The notes under the pieces were generated by a model. That model saw only the letters and a list, made by a program, of their open reading frames with translations. It did no database searches and was not told the DNA's origin. A DNA stretch of 64,000 nucleotides, from the NCBI GenBank assembly GCA_030411725.1, contig MU839854.1, forward strand, positions 63,670-127,669. The letters are read 5' to 3'. The DNA is from Echria macrotheca. Lineage: Eukaryota > Ascomycota > Sordariomycetes > Sordariales > Schizotheciaceae. This document shows, one piece after another, positions 23,370-35,429 of the stretch (the stretch's first letter is position 1; every line of letters begins with the position of its first letter). A program made the translations under genes and the position numbers.

Positions 23370-25465
23370 TGTTTACCAACATATGAGTGGGTATTGAAGC
23401 GGCCAGCCGTTCGGAAGCCTATGGCTAGAAAGGACAGCCGGAGATGGGCACTAACGTTGTCAGCAGTGGCTAAGATTCCAATTTTATACCTAACCATCTA
23501 GCTTGTTCCATGGTCCACGTAGCATACGGGCAAATGAGTTGCTGCGCGGCAAAGAATCAAGGTTGCAAGGTCTAGTCCACCTCATGGTGGGACAATTTCC
23601 TTCCCCCGCAAGCAGACAGAGGAAGGTCGGGTATGGTTGACTGTGCCGATATTTCTCTCGCGGCCGTTACGCCAGGAACGTGTAAAGGGGGCGAGGGTTG
23701 CTGAGTACATTGCAACACGAAGCGAAGGTTCGATTAAGGCAAAATGTCTTCCGGTGTTGAAGACGCTCGAAGCGGATTCTCAAACTGGCTTGTTGGAATT
23801 TGACGGGGAATCCTAACAGGTCTACCAAGAACCAATATTCCACGGGTAGATTTGGGGGGGCTAGACTGGTTACTGTTATTCGGGAGCACACAGCCCATAA
23901 GCTTCTAGGACAAGCTTCTGGGATTTTGCCGCCTTTCGGGTTTTAGTACATAGAGTTGACCGGACCAGGACTGCGCCCGCTGCGATTAGCGTTACAGAGG
24001 CAAGGTGTGGGGATTCCAATTGGCTCTCTGGGGACTTCGGTGCAAGGGGTAGGTTCTTCATTTCTGGGTTATGTCTTTTGCATTTTCAATTGTTATTTCC
24101 TCATGGTGGAGGTCGCTGGGATTAATCTCAAGGAAATGAACATGTGGCCTGATGACTTCCTGATCATGACGCAAGCCCCGTCGGAGTGTCTGGGTATGGT
24201 GGAATACCGCTGCATGCGGCCGTAGCTCGGGGCCTTCGTCCTCGTGTGCTTAAAGGCGGTCTCTTGAAGGGCGAGGACCACAGAATTGAGACGTGGCTGT
24301 ATTATGTCGACCTAGTCATGGCGAGTCCGCTACGGCCACGGGATACCTCGTTGAAGAGATTATGGCTGTTGTTTAGTATCTCCAGAAGAGCTTGGGAGCC
24401 GATGTTGATGCGCGACGAAGGACGAATATCAAACTCTCCACCTTAAATTTAATCACCTTATGTGAAATAGCTAGCAAGCACGACTGACAGAGGAGCCGCT
24501 TAATATAAAAGCTGTTTTTCCGCCAAAAAAAAAACCTACCAGGTGGAGAGACACGTCTGATGCTGGTGTTTCTCCACAGCATGCGGTTGCCACCCTTACA
24601 CCTTTCGATGCTGGCGCAAAGGCCATGGAACCAGACAAAGGAGGTTGCATCGTCAAGATGCCTTGACAACTGCGGCACTCTCTGTGGGCGCTGCACGAAT
24701 ACATGCAACTTGTCACGGCCTTAGCAGCATCGCTGCAGCCAACTAAGCCATGCCCTATAAAAGGATACAAATCAATTGAACTGACAGCTCAATTGATTCC
24801 AGCGATCTATATAGCTTGTTACAGCCTGCGCGGCGCAGCGCCGTAACACAGCTCAAGCCAATCGATCGTACAGATACCAGTCTACAAATACATAGTCCTA
24901 TATTTTTAGAACACAAAAGGCCCTATCTAAGTTGACAGATATGCTTACTTGATTGGGGTTGAATTTGGTGACACTAGTGTCGAGAATCCAGCTGGTGGGT
25001 TTCTAGGGACATTTTGATTGGCCTGGTAGTGACCCTCGGAAGGCATGTCGATCCGCTGCGTGAACCAACAAAACGCGCGTGATAAAAACATAACGAATCT
25101 AACACGCGAATGGGAAGAGGATTGGTGAGCCGCGCGTGAAAGCTGGAGAAGGCTGTTAGTGCCTTACCACAATATCTTGAGACCTTTTTGTGCACCTTCC
25201 CGCAAAATTGTTCAAGTAGCTCATTAGTGGTTCGTTAGCTTATAGAATACATTACGGAATAAGCAAAGTGGAATTTGAACTTCGTCTGCTATTCAGGGGC
25301 TGAGTAGCTGTAACTTAATGATGGGTGATGGTGACGCTATTTGAATGAGGGAGGCTGAGGCAGGCATCGGACGCTTGGACCACGAGGTAAGGCCGCGTGC
25401 TGAAGTTGTGGCTGCGCCCCGCAGCATCTCTGCTTCAACCTCAACAAACGGTGGAATCGATCAAT
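23370..25465. other. Gene-poor stretch upstream of the first HET gene
   Basis: Short minus-strand frames at 23,667-23,891, 23,876-24,061 and 24,373-24,770 are not recognisable and not joinable. The part 24,450-24,850 looks like a transposon terminus: a TATA-like CTATAAAAGG at about 24,754, then CAATTGAACTGACAGCTCAATTG (an inverted repeat) and the GC-rich hairpin at 24,817-24,848. Around 24,970 lies a GACACTAGTGTC palindrome. The last ~200 bp before 25,466 are presumably the HET promoter. Confidence 0.3.
24817..24848. repeat. GC-rich hairpin TGTTAC...GTAACA
   Basis: TGTTAC at one end and GTAACA at the other enclose a self-complementary GCGC-rich core. TG...CA ends with a TATA-like box 60 bp away suggest the edge of a solo LTR, but no second LTR or target duplication was found. 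Confidence 0.3.
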
Positions 25466-27362
25466 ATGCGTCTAATCAACACGAGGACCCTCCGGCTCCG
25501 AGAATTCACTGGCCGAGTCCCGCCGTATGCTATCCTCTCGCACACATGGGGTAAGCGGGAGGTATCACTCAGCGAGTTCCGTCGCCTCGGCAGCATTAAC
25601 GACAGCAAAAGCCTGGCGAAGATCCGATCAGCATGCCAACAGGCATTCATGGATGGCCTTGAGTACGTGTGGGTTGACACGTGTTGCATCGATAAGTCAA
25701 GCACCGCCGAGCTCAGCGAGACCATCAACTCCATGTTCGAGTACTACCGCCGCGCGCAGGTGTGCTACGCTTTGCTCGAGGACGTCCCATCCCCAGACCC
25801 GGACGATGCCCATAACCCAGCCGGTTGCTTTTGGAAGAGCCGGTGGTTCACCCGTGGCTGGACTCTGCAGGAGCTCATCGCTCCCTACCATGTGCATTTC
25901 TTCAACCAAAGCTGGTCCAAGATCGGCGAGAAGAAGGGCCTCACAAAATTGCTCGAATCAATCACTGGGGTGGACGAGAGCGTATTGAGTGGTGGATCGC
26001 TGCAACACATCAGTGTTGGTCGGCGGATGAGCTGGGCGTCAAACCGCCGGACAACTCGCCCAGAGGACGTGGCCTACTCTCTGCTGGGGATTTTTGACAT
26101 GTAAGCCAAGCTGTCTACAATTTCAACTTCGAGCCTGTCAGCTAACTGTAGATACTAGAAACATGCCCATGCTCTACGGAGAAGGCATGAAGGCTTTCAT
26201 CCGCCTCCAAGAGGAGATTCTTCGCCAATCAGACGACCAATCCCTTCTCGCTTGGAGGTGCACCGAACCTGCATTTTGTTCCGCACCCGCCCGAGGTCTA
26301 CTCGCCTCCTCGCCTCGAGACTTTGCCAACTTCCGGTCCAGGCTCGTTGATCATGGCCCCAAGAAAGGATCTCTAATACAAGGCGATGATATCGTCCCCT
26401 TCCAGGAATTCCATGAAGCCGAGAACCTTGTGGAAATGACGAACCGTGGTATACGTATTACCTCCGTCGTCCACGACCTCCAACCTCAGCGGCCATTTGA
26501 GTCCCTCGCTCTCGGTCTTAACTGCTGCACCGGCGACCCCGGTACCAGCGTCGTCGGCATTTACCTCGAGCGCCACAGCGGCGACCGCTACGTCCGGGCA
26601 CGCCCGTCAGAGCTCGCGGAGTTGGAACCAAGCGGGCAACGGAAAACAATATATGGGCTTAAGTCTACCCGAGAAGTTGCCACAGTGCCATATGACAGCA
26701 CATGGATGGATAGCAGCCGGGCTTTCTTTTGTCTGAAAGAGATGTATTCGCGCTGGGTGCGAGAGCCGGCAAGACACGGGAAAGTGGGTCTGAACGGTTT
26801 CTTCCAGCATGCTTTCGTTCTGCAGAACTCGAGGATCGAGACCAGATCTGCAAATTTCTTCACTCGCGCGGTGTTTTTGAAGGACCAGATGCGCAACAAT
26901 GACTCGAGACCTTTCCTACACTCCGCATTCTATGCCGAAGAGGCTTCGGTCCCGAAAAAGATAGTGATACCGACAAACTGGAAGGAGAAACATAGCGGGT
27001 CGACCGGCAGCCTTGTCTTGTGTTCGGACCGGGGAAAGGAGGCACTGCTAATTGTTGTCGGGGTGACCTGGGATGAGGAGTGTTCTACGCATAGGGGTTG
27101 GGTTGACTGCGTTGTTCTGCCTGATATGGATGATGCGTTGGATATAGCCTATGTCACGGAACTGATGAATGGTTCAGTGCCTTCGGCGACCCAGTTTCAG
27201 GAAAAGGTTGTATCTTTTCGTGGGCGTGGGATGTCGATCCAGCTGCTCGTGTCAGTGCGGCCGGATAAGTTTCACGGGGTGAATATTTTTTACCTTGATG
27301 TAACACCAGCTGCAGAAGGCAGCGATGTAGGTTTTGGCGTGAAGGACTTGGTGGACTGGTAG
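25466..27362 (+). CDS. HET-domain protein (heterokaryon incompatibility), intact
   Basis: Two exons, 25,466-26,100 and 26,159-27,362, give 612 residues. The 58 bp intron has GTAAGC, a GCTAAC branch site and ACTAG, and splicing restores the expected LLGIFDINMPMLYGEG. I chose ATG 25,466 because MRLINT begins the family's usual N-terminus; an in-frame ATG lies 69 bp upstream. HET landmarks are YAILSHTWG (about residues 21-29), YVWVDTCCIDK (67-77), then the RGWTLQELIAP segment. The part after LYGEG is the all-beta region found C-terminal to HET in HET-E/HET-D-like proteins. There is no NACHT or WD part. The family triggers cell death when unlike fungal individuals fuse. It stands alone, with transposon debris on both sides. 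Of the three HET loci here only this one is uninterrupted. Confidence 0.9.
26101..26158 (+). other. Intron of the first HET gene
   Basis: Starts GTAAGCC, has GCTAACTG as branch site 18 bp before the end, and ends GATACTAG. It splits the ATA codon of the DINMP motif. Confidence 0.85.
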
Positions 27363-27744
27363 CTATAGTGGTAACTTTAGTGCGCAGAAATTCTAGGTAG
27401 GAAGTTCTGTCCCCTCTCGGTATACCAGATGTACGATACAGACCGAATACCGCCCTCCTAGTACGGCGTTCACCAGTACAATAGCATCCAAGAAGTGGCT
27501 CGAAGTGCTCTTGAGACGTATCCCAGGGCGCGGGGCAACACCGCAGCTCCTGGCGCCCGGGCGGTACTGGCAAAAACGACGAAGATGACGAAGCCGCCCG
27601 ACACAGTGTGGCAGAGCAAACACGGACTCGTCAAGTGACGTGGTACCTGATTCGTCGAACTGGAACCGGGACATGATGGCAGAGGAAGTTTTGCTCAAGA
27701 CAAGGGACTACGAATCTGGACACACGATGTTTCTTTTTTCGTAT

Positions 27745-27830
27745 CTTGAGCAGGTGATGTTGCTCACCCTTGCTCAGGGCTGGGCTCAGTCCCTGTCACT
27801 TTCTGCTCAGCTTGGCTCAGCTTTGCTCAC
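27745..27830. repeat. TGCTCA(G/C) array
   Basis: Six units (TGCTCAC, TGCTCAG, GGCTCAG, TGCTCAG, GGCTCAG, TGCTCAC) spaced 10-21 bp apart, with GTATCTTGAGCAGG leading in. The spacing and degeneracy look like subterminal transposase-binding sites rather than a microsatellite. No partner array was found in the window. Confidence 0.5.
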
Positions 27831-29814
27831 TTTATTAACATTTCGGCTGCGTTTTATCTACTTAGTTATAAGTGGTGGCACATTATGACCATGTTAAGCC
27901 GAACTGATCACGATGACTCAGCTGATGATGGGGCCTGTGGAGAGGCCTCCTCTTCGATGAAAAGCATGTCGACATTGAGATGGTGACGATGGCAGAGCGT
28001 ACTGCAGAATTCCTATTGTAGCTCACCGTAAACCATAGCGCTCTGGATAAAGAGTTGAAGAATAAACCTCACTGACGGCCTCAAGCCCACCTCTTAGATC
28101 ATTCCATGGCAGGAAAAGGATTTGTGTTTTACCAATACAAGCACCGCCAAAATGCGTCAGATAATCAAATGGGCATTGTGTTGGGCACTGGAAAACCGTG
28201 AAGGGCGTAACTCCCTAATTGGGACCAGCCACTTGGGGGAATTGTTAGCACGCTTGCACGCTTGTCAGAGCCTGGCATCAAACCACTAATAACGCAGCGA
28301 AAGAAAAGTTCAAACCCCATTTTTCGGCATGATGCATGAATGAGATATGGCGTCAATCGGTTCACGAAAAATAGAGACTCGTTACATTGCCAGTCCCGCC
28401 ACCCCAGCCAAAATTACTTGCAAAGAGGAGTGTCCTGTTCGTCCTACCAGCCACCAATTTAACACCTGTGCACCAACAAACCTGGGATCCTAACCATCAC
28501 AGAACCAACCAGGACCCCCTCATCTGGTGATATCGTTGTTGGTTAATCACCGAACACAGTATCAAACGGGGGGGTGGGGGCTGGAAGATTCCTGTTAGTC
28601 CAACGCCCATTTCACTCCTGACGCTGTTTTACTTGGGTCATCGTAGTGGCTGGGATCCTCTGTATCTATCAAGTCAAACTGTCGGCAGGGCGAATGGCGT
28701 GGTTTTCTCTGGATTCGAGGCACCACACGAGCACTTCGAATTTCTCTGCGAGCAGCTGTAACGCGAGCAGCTGTCTACGGCTTCCCTTCCCGGATAACTG
28801 GTTACCCTGGGAAAATTCCCCCAGTGGTGTAAATATATGTCTGGTCCACCATGATAGACATGGCAACCGACAAGAACATGCCTATTCTTCCGCGTAAGGC
28901 TGGAAGCATGCCTCGTGGAGTCTCCTGTTTTACGAAACTGATCTGCCCTAACCAGTCTCAACACAAGTTTAGCAGTTCCGAAAAACTCCCAGTCACCGAC
29001 TGATCTGTTTTTGCAGCCATGTAGTTACGAGAGCCAGCGCCTTATAAAATAAGGGTTTTCGACCCGCTGCCTTTAGACTGGTATCTAAACCGGCTTTGTA
29101 TGTGCGGTTGTGTGGAAGCCACTCCGTGTACCGCTAAAATAGGTATTAATCCAACCAAATGCCGAGCCGTCCTCCAATGTCGCCAGGTTGAGAGGCCCTC
29201 TCACCACATAAGTTATACGATCCCTTTCAACTGATTAAAATAGTGTGGCACGGACACGAAGCGAGTAAGAGCCCAACTGGAGATTTCAAAATTCATTCGT
29301 TATATACAACACCGTTTACTGCCCAACCGGCTAACCAATACATCCAACATATAATGATAGGTAGGAAGTACCTAGAGCAGATTTCCAAAAACGAAACAAC
29401 CTGGGTCTTTTTCCTGGTGCAGATCCAGGTCTCGGAAATAAATCCTCGCTGGATTATTTCGAGATAATTTACTCCTAGAGGAAAACCTGCAATAATAAGC
29501 ACCTCTTCCTCAAATCGCCGGACCTGGGACGTTAACGTCGTTAACGAAGGTTTCGTACCTAATAAGATTTTTTCCAACCTCCTACTTCCTACGCTAAAAC
29601 TTTTATAAGTGGTTTTACTAAAGTAATGTAATAGTTTGCGGTATTTTTCTAAAACTCTGTTATTTAATCGGGTGCTGCTAAACTAAGTTACCTATAAAAG
29701 GGAGCTGTTAGAACTTTTCCCCATAGTGGGGAGGAAGTAATATTTGTATTAAGCTGTAGAGAGATAAAGGCTCTTATCCTCCCAACGAGGAAGGCGGTTT
29801 TTTTAAAAAGCACT

Positions 29815-29895
29815 TTTAGTTAACCAATTCCCCGCCTTACAGTGGTTAACTAATCCAGACACTCCGCATTAGTTAACTAGTTCTACCTTGGCTAA
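29815..29895. repeat. Third TGGTTAAC-type array
   Basis: AGTTAACCAA, GTGGTTAACT, TTAGTTAACT and TTGGCTAACC follow one another at about 20-26 bp spacing. It is related to the arrays at 19,105-19,175 and 21,990-22,070 and probably marks one end of another copy of the same transposon family. Confidence 0.5.
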
Positions 29896-32759
29896 CCACA
29901 CAGCAGTCTAAACGGGCTGTTGGTATGTACCGGAATAGCCGCAAATAAAGGTAACCCTTCCAAATCGCATAATTTAGGTAGATATATCATTGTTTCTGGG
30001 AAGAAAAAGCCAATTGCAGGGTTACCCCCTAGGCTGACAAGGTAAATAACCAGAATAACTGGATGGACTTTCCAAGAGGAGAAGCTATTTCGCCGGATAG
30101 TTATGTTTTGCGGGCAAACGGTAATGTGGAAGTGTATATATAGTGCGTTTTGCGAATTAAGCAAGATAATGTCTCTTTTGAACAAGAGAGCGGGCGGTAG
30201 CGTACGATGTTAGCATTGGGCTAGGGTAAGGACTTTCTCTCGGTGGATAGCAGGTCCCTGTACTAACAAGAAATGAGCCAGATACCACACCCTTAAAGCA
30301 CTTCCGGGCGCTCGAAATCCCGGCCCAGGACTCCCCTCACATAGTACAGCCCCCATCAGACCAGCACAGCATGGGAAAAATTCTAAGCCACCTGGGGGAT
30401 ACAGCGTGTAATCGCAAGCCTCTTATACAACTCCAAGAAGGAAAGCATTTCGGATTACGCCCAAAAACCAGTTTGCTACTATCATCGAAGAAGTGGTCCC
30501 CCCGTTCAACATTTGAAGAGTCAAAACTCTACCAACGCGGCAGACCTTGTGCGCCCGTTTGAAAGGACCCCTCACTTCCTCTGCCACTGCAGCCCGTCAG
30601 ACGGCATTTATTCTCGGGATATTGCTGAGGCTTCTTTCTGGCATAATTTCCGTGTGCTTTCATATGAACGACCGGAGAGAGCATCTGCGGCCTCGGGATA
30701 GAGATGTGGGCTGCCCTGGGTTCTCATCCCACTGCATTATGCCGACACAACCGAAACACTGTAAAGGTGGGTGCAAATGGGAACTTGTGAGCGGTGTTCA
30801 AAGGTTCGAGCCGGATATTTTCTTCATCCTCGTCTTCATGTTCCTCCTCGGGGTGAGTCGTCATCCACCCACTACGGCTTCGACTTGTCGCACAAGAGTG
30901 CAAGGTCGGACCTTTCGGCGCAAGCGTGTTGGAGGGATCTCGACTGGCCGGTGATTTCACGGGATATCGGTGAGTTGTCGATCGCCGCCCGGTAATACTG
31001 CTGGCGGACAGGCCGAGCGACCTCAGAAATCTACGACACGGATAGCGCAGAGCTGCTCAGCATATCCAAGTGTGAAGCTGCAGATACGCCCCGCCAGGAG
31101 TAGTGTAATTACAGGGAAGAGGCCCCTTGGCACCAGGTGTGGGTGCTCCATTAGGGCGATCTGGTTATAAATGTTGGACTGAGTTCCTCAGAGCACAGTG
31201 CGAATGGCAAGCACTTCTCTTACCTCGATAAAGCGTTGTAACTCTACATAGTTTTCTAGGATCAATTGGTGTCATTAGGGTGGGCGACTAGGCGATATAA
31301 CGCTAGAGTGACATAGAGGGTGAATATATATCATTCTGGCACATCAAATCAAGTAGTAGTAGTAATTTGCACATGTACGAAACAAAAATGTCAGGCAACC
31401 CAGCCAAGACCGTAGGAAGTATTTGGTGTACTTTAATGTTCATTGACCGGGAAGAAAGTTCCGGACTTGGCACTGACTTCCGCAGTTTCTCCATAGTTCA
31501 ACCATGGAAGGCATTTTGCCTCTTTCAGGTTGTTAGTGCTGCTTACAGCGGCAGTTTCGAAGGACGTCCGAGTATCTGCCTCGGCGCTATCGAGGATATG
31601 GCCCCGTCACACCCATCCTACACAATCCGCATCCTCTCCTCCTCCCCCACCATGGCTTGGACGGACTCTCTGTCAGCGCTCAGCTCTATCTCATGACGTG
31701 CCCTCCATCTCGAACTTGCCACTTCAGTATGCATTACATTATTTACATATCTCCTGAGTTAACACTCGTCCTCCGCGGCAAAGTTCATACCTAGATACCC
31801 GTCGAGGTAGATGGTCGGCTTCTTCCCCGGCCGGTCTAGACCTGTACCTACTTCCTGGAGAGAGGCTAGGACCTCTCAACTGCACCTCTCACCCAGTGGC
31901 AGCACCATTTACCCCATCAAACCTAGATACACACTTATGAACATGAACCCGGCCCGTTTGAAGTCCGATGCTATCCACAAAATTGTCCTCCATATGCATT
32001 GAGTATCTCCTTGGATGACGCTGATGCCGTGTAAAAGTTGCAGATCAATCGCACCATTCACGCATGGTCCATCGCCTGTCACTGATGACAGACGGCCAGC
32101 GTTTAAGCAAACTTTTGTCCTAACAGTCAATTCGCCCTCCGACCATGCGCTCAATATTGGCGCGACGGTGGGTGGGTTTGGCGATGTGTCTTGTTATTCT
32201 GCTGGTGGGTTGTCACTCTCCGAGTCGCCAGCTCGCCCGTTGATGCCCTCTACTGACCAGTCAACCGGGATGGGTTCGCCGACCAGGAAATGGGCCGATG
32301 CTTCATTTCCCACGTAGGCTCGAAAGACTGGCATCATACCCAACATGGGGAGGTCAAAGTATTGATTGGCCGACCTACGAGGAAAATTGATGATGAATTT
32401 GCCAACTTACCCAACACGCCAATCCGCAGAACATTTGTAGACTGCCGAGCCGTGAGTTGGTGTCTGATCGCCGGGACGCTTAGCCTGCCATTGTAGGTTC
32501 ACACGGGACTGTCTGAATGTCGCACTCATCGCGGGATTAAGGGGGGTCCACACACTGCTCTGTACGAGCCGAAAGCGAACTAAGGACAACCCCAAGGAAC
32601 CCATGTCCACATGCATGTTGTGAGTTGGATAACTGCTAACGTTGTGGCGACAATCTAAACTTTGTACTCACGGGAATCCTAAGGGATATGCTCGATCTAT
32701 ATAGTGCTGATTTTGTCTCATTGACAACTAGATTAGGGCGCGATTCAGACATCGGGCCC

Positions 32760-32900
32760 GGAACCAGACAGGGTCGGAACCAAAACCAGAACTGGAATCG
32801 GAACGGGACTGGGACTGGAACTGGAACCGGAACCGCAACCGAAACCGGAACCAGAACCAGAACCGGAACCGGAACCGGGACTGGAACTAGAGCTTAAGTC
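32760..32900 (+). repeat. GGAACC/GGAACT hexanucleotide minisatellite
   Basis: About twenty degenerate copies of a 6 bp unit (GGAACC, GGGACT, GAAACC, AGAACC), trailing off to 32,975. In one frame it would encode a Gly-Thr repeat, but that frame has no supported gene around it. Confidence 0.85.
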
Positions 32901-33520
32901 AAAACTCAAAACCCAAACTCTAGAATAAGAGCCGAAACGGAAGTAGGACCCGGAACCAGGGGTCGGAGTGGCCTTGAACCGGAGCTGCTCTCAGCAAGTT
33001 GAGCTTCTCTATATTCATATGGCTGTTAGTGTGAGAAACACCCATGTCCGAACTTTGAACGGCGCTTGATTGGATTTGTATACTCGTATTCTAGCCCAAG
33101 TTCTCTCCCTCATTCTATTGAAGAGATAGAGGACGCCGTTTGATCTGCTGTTGTTGCTGGTACAGCGCATAGCACACTACTTTATGCCCGAGAGCTCTTG
33201 GGTCGTTTAGGATTTCGAGCCTTCAACCAAAGCAAGAGTTGTGCATTAGCAGAGCTGGGAGCGGGTTGGTACATATGCTATCCATCCAGCCAAGCTATTT
33301 TACGACAGTGCCAGGTTATTTCAGCGGTACTAATGTGCTATACGAGTTTATCTTTTCGGACAATTTATCGTTGCTTGAGACAACGTGAAAGATTTGAGAA
33401 AATCTCAAGATGTATGGACAATGGGGCGAGTAGTAAAAGCCTCCTCTTGTGCTCTGCTGCTATGCTTCCTCGTATTTTCGACGGCTGCTAAGCGCGGGCA
33501 GCTAAAAGCCTTATCGCAAC

Positions 33521-34035
33521 TATATAGGCACTTATTAAATTAATTAACTACCTACCTACCTTGCGCTTATTTACCTACCCTGGGCCTACTTTTCCAACGA
33601 TTACAGGTTTTAAGTTGGCGTTGGTCCTGGCAACTAGCTTTTTACCTACCTAGGTGCTAAGCACTACTATAAGTAATCATTACTCAGCGATATCCCTTTG
33701 GCAATTCGAATCCACCAAATAAAGAGGTGTCATTGGGCTTGATTCTGCTTTCAGGCATGTCGCCCAGACGCAATGCGCCAAGCTGCCAGACATCTCGTGG
33801 CTCTTCTAGATTGAGGTCCCCTGTGAGACGTATGCGGTAGTAGCCAGACCTACCCTGCGTTTGTGAGCCCGGGCTTTCCGCTGCTGTTGATGGTGAATGT
33901 TTGTCTTGCTTCTTCTTTTGTTCGATCTTTACGCCTCGGAGGATGGTATCAGCGTGGGTTTCCCAGTCCGCTGTCCGACCCGCCGTGACCAGTGCGTCTG
34001 CCCTATGAGCGGTCTCGAGGGTGTCAGGCGGAAAC
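33521..34035 (+). repeat. Repeat half B, not RIP-mutated
   Basis: Matches 39,250-39,733 end to end. Nearly all differences are C or G here and T or A there (for example GTGAGACGTATGCGGTAGTAG here against AAATATATGCGGTAATAG there). The left boundary (about 33,521) corresponds to the exact middle of the joined copy at 39,250. It overlaps the 3' part of the pseudogene below. Confidence 0.75.
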
Positions 34036-34342
34036 TTTGATGAACGGGAATTCAGGCTTGAGGCCTAGACTCTAGTGGGTTTTGCAGGGACTAGAGTATG
34101 AAGTCGATGATGGCGGTGGTGGACTGTCCCGGTCGGATACGGACGCTGGCGGCGTGCGCGAGCTAATTGACGAAAAAGAAGAGGACAAAATCCATGGCCT
34201 TCAAAGCAAACGAGGTTGGGCTTGCCATGATCTGACACCCCTAGACCGGAGACCGGGCCATTTCTGGCAATGGCGAGCTGCTTACCGCTCTCGCCAGTGG
34301 AAGAGTGGCAGTGAGAATCGAAGAGATGATACCGGTGGTCAT
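33684..34342 (-). pseudogene. Fungal membrane protein gene, two in-frame TAG stops
   Basis: Read on the minus strand, ATG 34,342 opens a short first exon (ISSILTATLPLARA) ending at GTAAGC. After an intron come KAMDFVLFFFVN, a TAG, LAHAASVRIRPGQ, STTAIIDFIL, and a second TAG. A further exon after CACTAGAGTCTAG gives SRSSKFPPDTLETAHRADAL, AGRTADWETH and the C-terminus (TSLFGGFELPKGYR, stop 33,684-33,686). The hydrophobic KAMDF...HAA segment is typical of a family of uncharacterised fungal membrane proteins. Both stops are one C-to-T or G-to-A step from a sense codon. Part of it is present again, RIP-mutated, at 39,260-39,733. Confidence 0.5.
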
Positions 34343-35429
34343 TTCGCTGGATGTTTCTCAGGGGAGAAGTCAATTTCTTGACGCTTGTGTGGTGTATGGG
34401 AGCTTAATCGAAAAGAATAGAAACAGACCCGAGAGGTTTCATGTTTGCTAGGAGGTCGCCAGTCGCGGTGCTTTTCTGCAGAACACCTAATTTAGTTGCT
34501 TTCCGAAATATTGCTGAGCCACCTTTCAGCTCTCAGTTTCGCCCGTTCCAGGCCTCACAATGCCGACACCATGCATTTGCGCTCGCAACCTGACCGACGC
34601 CCTGCACCATCTCGGTTTCAGTGAGTGAACAGCTTCATACCAATAAGGGAAAGCTTCGTGTGGTACACTGCAAGCATAAGGAGTTTTTGCCTTGAAGATT
34701 GGCTGGACTGGCTGGAAACATTGGGGGCGTCCCTCATAAGGGCCACATCAGGGAAATAAGCAGAGCGGCCCTAATTCACGGCATCTGCGCCCCATCACGT
34801 CCTGCCCCCTCCTCCATACCCCATCTGCGGTCCCCAAAGTACTCGCAAACACCCGAAGCTCATCCTCTGAACCCTATATCCGTACCCACAACACCAATCG
34901 TATAAACCAAGTTTCCCCTCGTCGTAGCACAGCTGCCTTAGGGACTTTCTACCATATATTGGCTGTCTCCCGAGTCACTTTGGTCATCTTTCAGTTCTTT
35001 GTATTCAAAAAAAAAAGTTACAGTACCTGGCTCCTAAACCTTGGCCCCCTAGTGGATTTCTTTCACGTTACCAAGTAGTTCGTTTCCGTTAATTCCTCGC
35101 AGTTAGTAAGTCTAGCAAGTTTGGCGATGATAATCTCAAAGGCTGAACATGAGTAGGTGTTTTTCCAATTCAAATAGAGATCCTAGGTAGGTACAACTGT
35201 ACGTAGATTTGTTACAAACAAGATTTTATCAAATTCACATTCACAAGCAGCAGCTACACGTCAAAGTAAGGCAGCCTAAAATTCAGTAACTAACGGAAAT
35301 TCAATCGTCGAAACCGAATGTCACTAGCCAAGGAAACAACCTAAATCTAAGAGCAGGAATCCAAGAGCAAGGAACTTGCAAAACAGGCATAGGAGCTTCA
35401 AACCGAACAGAAACACCCAAAGAAACATT
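34343..35429. other. Intergenic stretch
   Basis: A 20-codon start (ATG 34,560, MPTPCICARN) runs into a GTGAGT donor, like a first exon whose remainder is missing. Otherwise there are only short open frames and a TTCAAAAAAAAAAGTTACAG low-complexity patch. It includes the 3' flank of the zinc-finger gene. Confidence 0.3.

Larger units (their letters stand above)
27363..33520. other. 6 kb without a convincing gene
   Basis: Open frames up to 135 codons occur on both strands (for example 27,393-27,698 minus, 29,293-29,577 minus, 30,547-30,954 plus, 31,367-31,696 plus, 31,909-32,154 minus), none with a recognisable domain, splice structure or consistent frame. The interval holds the TGCTCA array, a TTGGTTAAC-type array, a GGAACC minisatellite, and AT-enriched pockets (29,560-29,800; 33,480-33,540). 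It is best read as decayed transposon and gene debris. Confidence 0.4.

Noticed and set aside
30547..30954. 135-codon open frame
   Set aside because: Overlaps other frames of similar quality on both strands, with no domain and low-complexity ends.
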